From the NCBI GenBank assembly GCA_003154025.1, contig PMCE01000201.1, positions 5,713 through 14,701 of the forward strand: DNA of 8,989 nt, in the 5' to 3' direction. The position numbers and the translations under genes are program-made. The first letter of the stretch is position 1, and every line of letters begins with the position of its first letter. Under the pieces are notes generated by a model. That model did not search any database. It was not told where the DNA came from and saw only the letters and a program-made list of their open reading frames with translations. Shown piece by piece: positions 6,440 to 8,989 of this stretch. This DNA comes from Syntrophaceae bacterium (GTDB taxonomy: Bacteria; Desulfobacterota; SM23-61).

Positions 6440-6506
6440 GTGAAAGGGTAAGTGAAAGGGAAAACAATAATATCCTTCCACTTTCACTTTCACTTGCACT
6501 TTCACT
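6439..6506. repeat. Short-period inverted repeat between etfA and fixC (GTGAAAG/CTTTCAC type)
   Basis: The left arm starts at the last base of the etfA stop codon and contains two 12-base units, AGTGAAAGGGTA and AGTGAAAGGGAA. The right arm (6479-6506) is a period-6 run of CACTTT (one unit reads CACTTG). Bases 6439-6458 pair with 6487-6506 over 20 positions with one mismatch and one wobble, leaving a loop of about 28 bases. There is no T-run on the + strand. A GTG in the left arm gives an open extension of fixC full of alternating F and H residues, which is an artefact of the repeat. Confidence 0.85.
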
Positions 6507-6511
6507 CTAGT

Positions 6512-6515
6512 GGAG
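6512..6515 (+). promoter_or_regulatory. Shine-Dalgarno site that fixes the fixC start
   Basis: GGAG lies 5 bases before the ATG at 6521 and just downstream of the inverted repeat. It favours 6521 over the GTG at 6452, which lies inside the repeat. Confidence 0.75.
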
Positions 6516-6520
6516 ACGGA

Positions 6521-7825
6521 ATGACCGAATCCTTTGACGTGGCCATTGTCGGAGCCGGGCCGGCCGGCATCTCCGCCGCCTGCCTTCTGGCGAAGAAGGG
6601 GGTTAAGACCGTCGTCTTCGAACGGGGGGAATACCCCGGGGCCAAGAACATTTCGGGGGGGGTCCTCTACGGCCACGACCTGGCCCAGAATCTCCCCGAC
6701 TTCGTCTCCCGGAACTGTCCCATCGAAAGGAACATCGTCGAATCCCGGCTCTGGTATCTGGCCAAGGAGGGGGGATTCAGCCTCTCCTACCGGGACCGGA
6801 TCTTCTTCCAGGAGAAAAAATATAACGCCTTCACCGTGGGCAGGGCGAAATTCGACCGCTGGTATGCCGAGCAGGCCGGCAAGCTTGGCGCTTTGGTGGT
6901 ATGCGGGACCGTGGTCGTCGGCCTTCTGCGGGATGGGCGGAACCAGGTGGTCGGGGTGCAGACCGACCGACCAGACGGTGACCTCCGGGCCAAAGTCGTC
7001 CTGCTGGCCGACGGGATCAATTCACCCCTGGCGGCCCAAACCGGGTTCCGTCCGGAGCCCAAGCCCAGTCAGGTGGCGCTGGCGGTGAAAGAAGTCATCG
7101 AGCTCCCGGAAGAACAAATTCAGGAGCGTTTCAACGTGGACCCCGGGAACGGGGTGACCATCGAGATCCTGGGCGCGGCGACCCAGGGCATGAATGGGGT
7201 GGCCGTGATCTATACCAACCGAAAATCCCTCTCCCTCTGCGTAGGAGCTAACCTCTCCGATTTGGTCCGGCGGAAAATAAAGCCCTATGAGATGATGGAG
7301 GACTTCAAGGAACACCCGGCGGTGGCCCCCCTGATCCAGGGGGGAAAACCCACCGAATACATGGCTCACTGGCTGGCCGAAGGGGGATACGACTCCATCC
7401 CCCGGCTCTGCGGAGGCGGCTTCCTGATCGCCGGGGATTCGGGCATGCTCTTCAATGCCCTCCACCGGGAGGGGTCCAACCTGGCCATGACCTCGGGGCG
7501 GTTTGCCGCGGAGGCCATTCTGGAAGCCCTGGAGAAGGGTGATTTCAGCCGAAAGGGGCTTCAGGGATACCTCTCCCGCCTGCAGGAATCGTACGTCTGC
7601 CAGGACCTGAAGAAATACCGGCGATTCGGGAGTTTCATGGAAAACAATCCGGAGGTGTTTGCCTCCCTCCCGGAATGGGCCGGCCAGGCGGCCCGGGAGA
7701 TGCTTACCGTCGACGGGATTCCTAAGAAAAAGAAACAGGGGGTTCTTTGGGATCGCCTGAGGCGGCAAATCTCCCTGGGCCGGCTTCTGCGGATCTTCTG
7801 GAACGGGTGGAGAAGCGTGAGATGA
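6521..7825 (+). CDS. fixC: FixC-type flavoprotein subunit of ETF:quinone oxidoreductase
   Basis: The product is 434 residues, the usual size of FixC and shorter than full ETF-QO, which has an extra iron-sulfur domain; here FixX supplies that part. The N-terminus has the dinucleotide-binding GAGPAG (residues 11-16) followed by VVFERG (31-36), which binds the FAD ribose. The family motif GAKNISGGVLYG spans 40-51. A second FAD motif, LLADGINSPL, lies at 161-170, and a third, FLIAGDSGMLFNALHREGSN, at 301-320. The basic, aromatic-rich C-terminal tail (QISLGRLLRIFWNGWRSVR) may help membrane contact; that is inference. FixC accepts electrons from the EtfAB flavoprotein and passes them, with FixX, to quinone at the membrane. 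The start at 6521 is chosen for its Shine-Dalgarno and for the position of the Rossmann motif. The last four bases overlap the fixX start. Confidence 0.95.
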   Translation: MTESFDVAIVGAGPAGISAACLLAKKGVKTVVFERGEYPGAKNISGGVLYGHDLAQNLPDFVSRNCPIERNIVESRLWYLAKEGGFSLSYRDRIFFQEKKYNAFTVGRAKFDRWYAEQAGKLGALVVCGTVVVGLLRDGRNQVVGVQTDRPDGDLRAKVVLLADGINSPLAAQTGFRPEPKPSQVALAVKEVIELPEEQIQERFNVDPGNGVTIEILGAATQGMNGVAVIYTNRKSLSLCVGANLSDLVRRKIKPYEMMEDFKEHPAVAPLIQGGKPTEYMAHWLAEGGYDSIPRLCGGGFLIAGDSGMLFNALHREGSNLAMTSGRFAAEAILEALEKGDFSRKGLQGYLSRLQESYVCQDLKKYRRFGSFMENNPEVFASLPEWAGQAAREMLTVDGIPKKKKQGVLWDRLRRQISLGRLLRIFWNGWRSVR

Positions 7826-8103
7826 AGAAGAAGGTGGAGGACAAGCTGTTTTTGGACCGTTTCCGCGTCGACGAGGAGCCCCACCTGCGGATTCGGGACG
7901 GCTCGGTGTGCCGGGACCAATGTACCGATCAACCCTGTCTTTACTTTTGTCCGGCAAACGTGTACAAGATGGAGAAAGACCATATCAGCGTGACCTATGA
8001 AGGATGCCTGGAATGCGGCTCCTGCCGCATCGGATGCCCCTATCTCAACATCGAGTGGCGCTTTCCCACGGGAGGCTACGGCATCAGTCATAAGTTTGGC
8101 TAA
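7822..8103 (+). CDS. fixX: FixX-type ferredoxin-like subunit with eight cysteines
   Basis: The 93-residue product has the FixX signature: a VEDKLFLDRFRVDEEPHL start, CPANVY in the middle, GCLECGSCRIGCPYLNIEW, and the FPTGGYGISHKFG ending. The first cysteine group is Cys 30, 34, 39 and 43 (CX3CX4CX3CP); the second is Cys 62, 65, 68 and 72 (CX2CX2CX3CP). That is enough for two [4Fe-4S] clusters, whereas rhizobial and E. coli FixX, as I remember them, lack the extra N-terminal cysteines. It should relay electrons between EtfAB or FixC and quinone. The start is the ATG in an ATGA overlap with the fixC stop (7822-7825), with GGAG at 7809-7812 upstream, a classic coupled-translation arrangement. 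An in-frame ATG at 7747 would overlap fixC by 79 bases and add residues unlike the family, so it was not used. Confidence 0.94.
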   Translation: MKKKVEDKLFLDRFRVDEEPHLRIRDGSVCRDQCTDQPCLYFCPANVYKMEKDHISVTYEGCLECGSCRIGCPYLNIEWRFPTGGYGISHKFG

Positions 8104-8107
8104 GAAA

Positions 8108-8224
8108 AGCATAGAGCATAGAGCAAAGAGCGTAGAGAAGTGAAATGGGGAGAGGCCAGAGCAACTGCCTTCGAGTCTGACTTTTTGCTCTATGCCCTCG
8201 GCTCTATGCTCTCGGCTTCATGCA
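8108..8224. repeat. Period-7 repeat arrays in inverted orientation flanking a short core
   Basis: The left array has four 7-mers: AGCATAG, AGCATAG, AGCAAAG and AGCGTAG (starting at 8108, 8115, 8122 and 8129). It begins 4 bases after the fixX stop. The right array (8183-8224) holds the complementary type in exact 7-base steps: TTTTGCT, CTATGCC, CTCGGCT, CTATGCT, CTCGGCT and TCATGCA. The longest exact match is AGAGCATAGAGC against GCTCTATGCTCT. The core of about 47 bases shows no gene. The repeat occupies most of the gap between fixX and the lipoprotein gene. Confidence 0.85.
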
Positions 8225-8234
8225 TTCATCAGCG

Positions 8235-8239
8235 GGAGG
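8235..8239 (+). promoter_or_regulatory. Shine-Dalgarno site of the lipoprotein gene
   Basis: GGAGG lies 6 bases before the ATG at 8246, within the longer match GGGAGGTGA (8234-8242). It fixes the start in front of a typical signal peptide. I saw no clear promoter in 8104-8233. Confidence 0.8.
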
Positions 8240-8245
8240 TGAAAG

Positions 8246-8896
8246 ATGAGATCGAAGAAAAGCATGTGGTTCGGGAGTATGCTCCTCATCCTGGCGTTTG
8301 CGGCAGGCTGCGCCGGGGCCCCGGTCCGGGAGGCGGTCAAGGTAGACATGAAACTTCCGGTGGGCAACATCGAGGGGAACCAATTCACCGGTATTCGGTT
8401 CCCCTTCAAGGTCGCGGCTCCCCCGGGTTGGCAGGTTACCACCCAATACCCCAAATTCATGATCGATCAGGGGTATGACAAGGAAGGGTTGGAAGCCTCG
8501 CAGGTGTTTGTTTTCAACCCCGTGACCCAATCCAATCTGCAGATCGATTTCGAGACCGTAAACCGCTATTCGACCTTTGATCAGAAATCGATCGAAGGAT
8601 TGACCACGGCGGCCGCGGGAACTTTCAAGGAAGAATTGGTAAAAGACTTGGGCAAGGGAGCTCATGCAGAGATCGGCCCCACCGAACCCGTCTCCCTGAA
8701 GGGGGTTCCCTACGCCGCCAAGAAATACGCCACGTACATCGCGAAGGGAGTCAACCGGAACCAGGGCTGGATTTACGCCTTTGCCGAGCCCTACCAGATC
8801 TTTATCCTCTACCTGATCCTGGAGAAGGAAGGAACGAACGACTTGGAGGCCCTGAAGGCGGTCCTGGACTCTTTTGAATACCTCCCGAAGAAATAA
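8246..8896 (+). CDS. Predicted lipoprotein of unknown function
   Basis: The 216-residue product begins with a bacterial lipoprotein signal peptide: MRSKK, a hydrophobic core (residues 7-20), and a lipobox ending AAGC, with Cys22 as the acylated residue. The residue after Cys22 is Ala, not Asp, so by the E. coli sorting rule it would go to the outer membrane. The mature part has no transmembrane segment. It contains FPFKVAAPPGWQV (about 51-63), a repeated beta-strand-like pattern, and a C-terminal part ending in LEALKAVLDSFEYLPKK. The APPGW...ALKAVLDSF layout resembles small alpha/beta domains that end in a helix after a set of strands (a PsbP-like fold is possible), but I do not recognise the family. 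It is separated from fixX by the 8108-8224 repeat, so membership of the etf operon is uncertain. Confidence 0.85.
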   Translation: MRSKKSMWFGSMLLILAFAAGCAGAPVREAVKVDMKLPVGNIEGNQFTGIRFPFKVAAPPGWQVTTQYPKFMIDQGYDKEGLEASQVFVFNPVTQSNLQIDFETVNRYSTFDQKSIEGLTTAAAGTFKEELVKDLGKGAHAEIGPTEPVSLKGVPYAAKKYATYIAKGVNRNQGWIYAFAEPYQIFILYLILEKEGTNDLEALKAVLDSFEYLPKK

Positions 8897-8930
8897 GCAT
8901 GGGGCAACGAGCGCAGAGCCACAAGCCGTC
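8896..8930. repeat. Degenerate period-7 array after the lipoprotein gene
   Basis: Five 7-base steps, AGCATGG, GGCAACG, AGCGCAG, AGCCACA and AGCCGTC, start at 8896, 8903, 8910, 8917 and 8924. The unit resembles the AGCATAG array at 8108-8135 but is more degenerate. It begins at the last base of the stop codon. Confidence 0.5.
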
Positions 8931-8959
8931 CTTTACATCCTCGTTTCACAAATATGGCC

Positions 8960-8989
8960 AAGTGTAAGTGCAAGGTCTTCCTTTCACTT
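8960..8989. repeat. Second copy of the GTGAAAG-type inverted repeat, cut by the window end
   Basis: AAGTGT and AAGTGC are 6-base steps. AAGTGCAAGG (8966-8975) pairs with CCTTTCACTT (8980-8989) with one mismatch around a TCTT loop. It is the same repeat type as 6439-6506 and probably continues past the window. Confidence 0.6.

Noticed and set aside
6452..6520. An in-frame GTG start that would extend fixC by 23 residues
   Set aside because: The extension lies within the inverted repeat and encodes an alternating F/H stretch. A Shine-Dalgarno precedes the ATG at 6521, and the Rossmann motif sits at the normal distance from that start.
4220..6676. A very long open frame on the - strand opposite etfB, etfA and the start of fixC
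   Set aside because: It is the antisense shadow of strongly biased, GC-rich genes. The encoded sequence is low-complexity (rich in G, D, H, P, L), resembles no family, and the + strand genes are unmistakable.

Overview
This 8,989-base window is GC-rich bacterial chromosomal DNA with every convincing gene on the + strand. A lipoprotein signal peptide, a Bug-type periplasmic binding protein and a FixABCX-type electron-transfer module point to a Gram-negative bacterium with an anaerobic or flexible redox metabolism. The gene set and the short-period intergenic repeats remind me of uncultured Desulfobacterota (deltaproteobacteria). That is a guess from gene content, because no rRNA or other taxonomic marker is present.

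Region 1 (1-2965) is a tripartite tricarboxylate transporter (TTT) cluster in the order tctB (start lost at the window edge), tctA, tctC. It encodes the small and large membrane subunits and the periplasmic solute-binding protein of a carboxylate importer. Region 2 (2966-3607) is a self-contained bacterioferritin-like gene with a good sigma70-type promoter, an inverted repeat over the expected transcription start, a strong Shine-Dalgarno and a strong intrinsic terminator. Region 3 (3608-3996) has no convincing gene. It holds hairpins, a 28-bp near-perfect palindrome of REP type, a period-7 repeat array and a promoter-like pair. Region 4 (3997-4251) encodes an 84-residue stand-alone ParB N-terminal-type domain protein.

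Region 5 (4343-8103) is the centrepiece: etfB/fixA, etfA/fixB, fixC, fixX. EtfA carries an N-terminal two-[4Fe-4S] ferredoxin domain. EtfB has the GKQAIDGDTAQTGP loop typical of electron-bifurcating ETFs. FixC is the flavoprotein quinone-reductase subunit. FixX has eight cysteines, enough for two [4Fe-4S] clusters. Together they probably form a membrane-associated bifurcating ETF:quinone oxidoreductase that couples NADH oxidation to reduction of quinone and of ferredoxin or a similar low-potential acceptor. No acyl-CoA dehydrogenase or other electron-donor partner is in the window. Region 6 (8246-8896) is an unrecognised outer-membrane-type lipoprotein.

The least explained feature is a set of short-period repeats (6-, 7- or 12-bp units) between genes. 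Two clearly form inverted arms (6439-6506 and 8108-8224), and a third inverted copy runs off the window end (8960-8989). Three arrays start at or within a few bases of a stop codon. The one between etfA and fixC occupies nearly all of the only sizeable gap in that operon.
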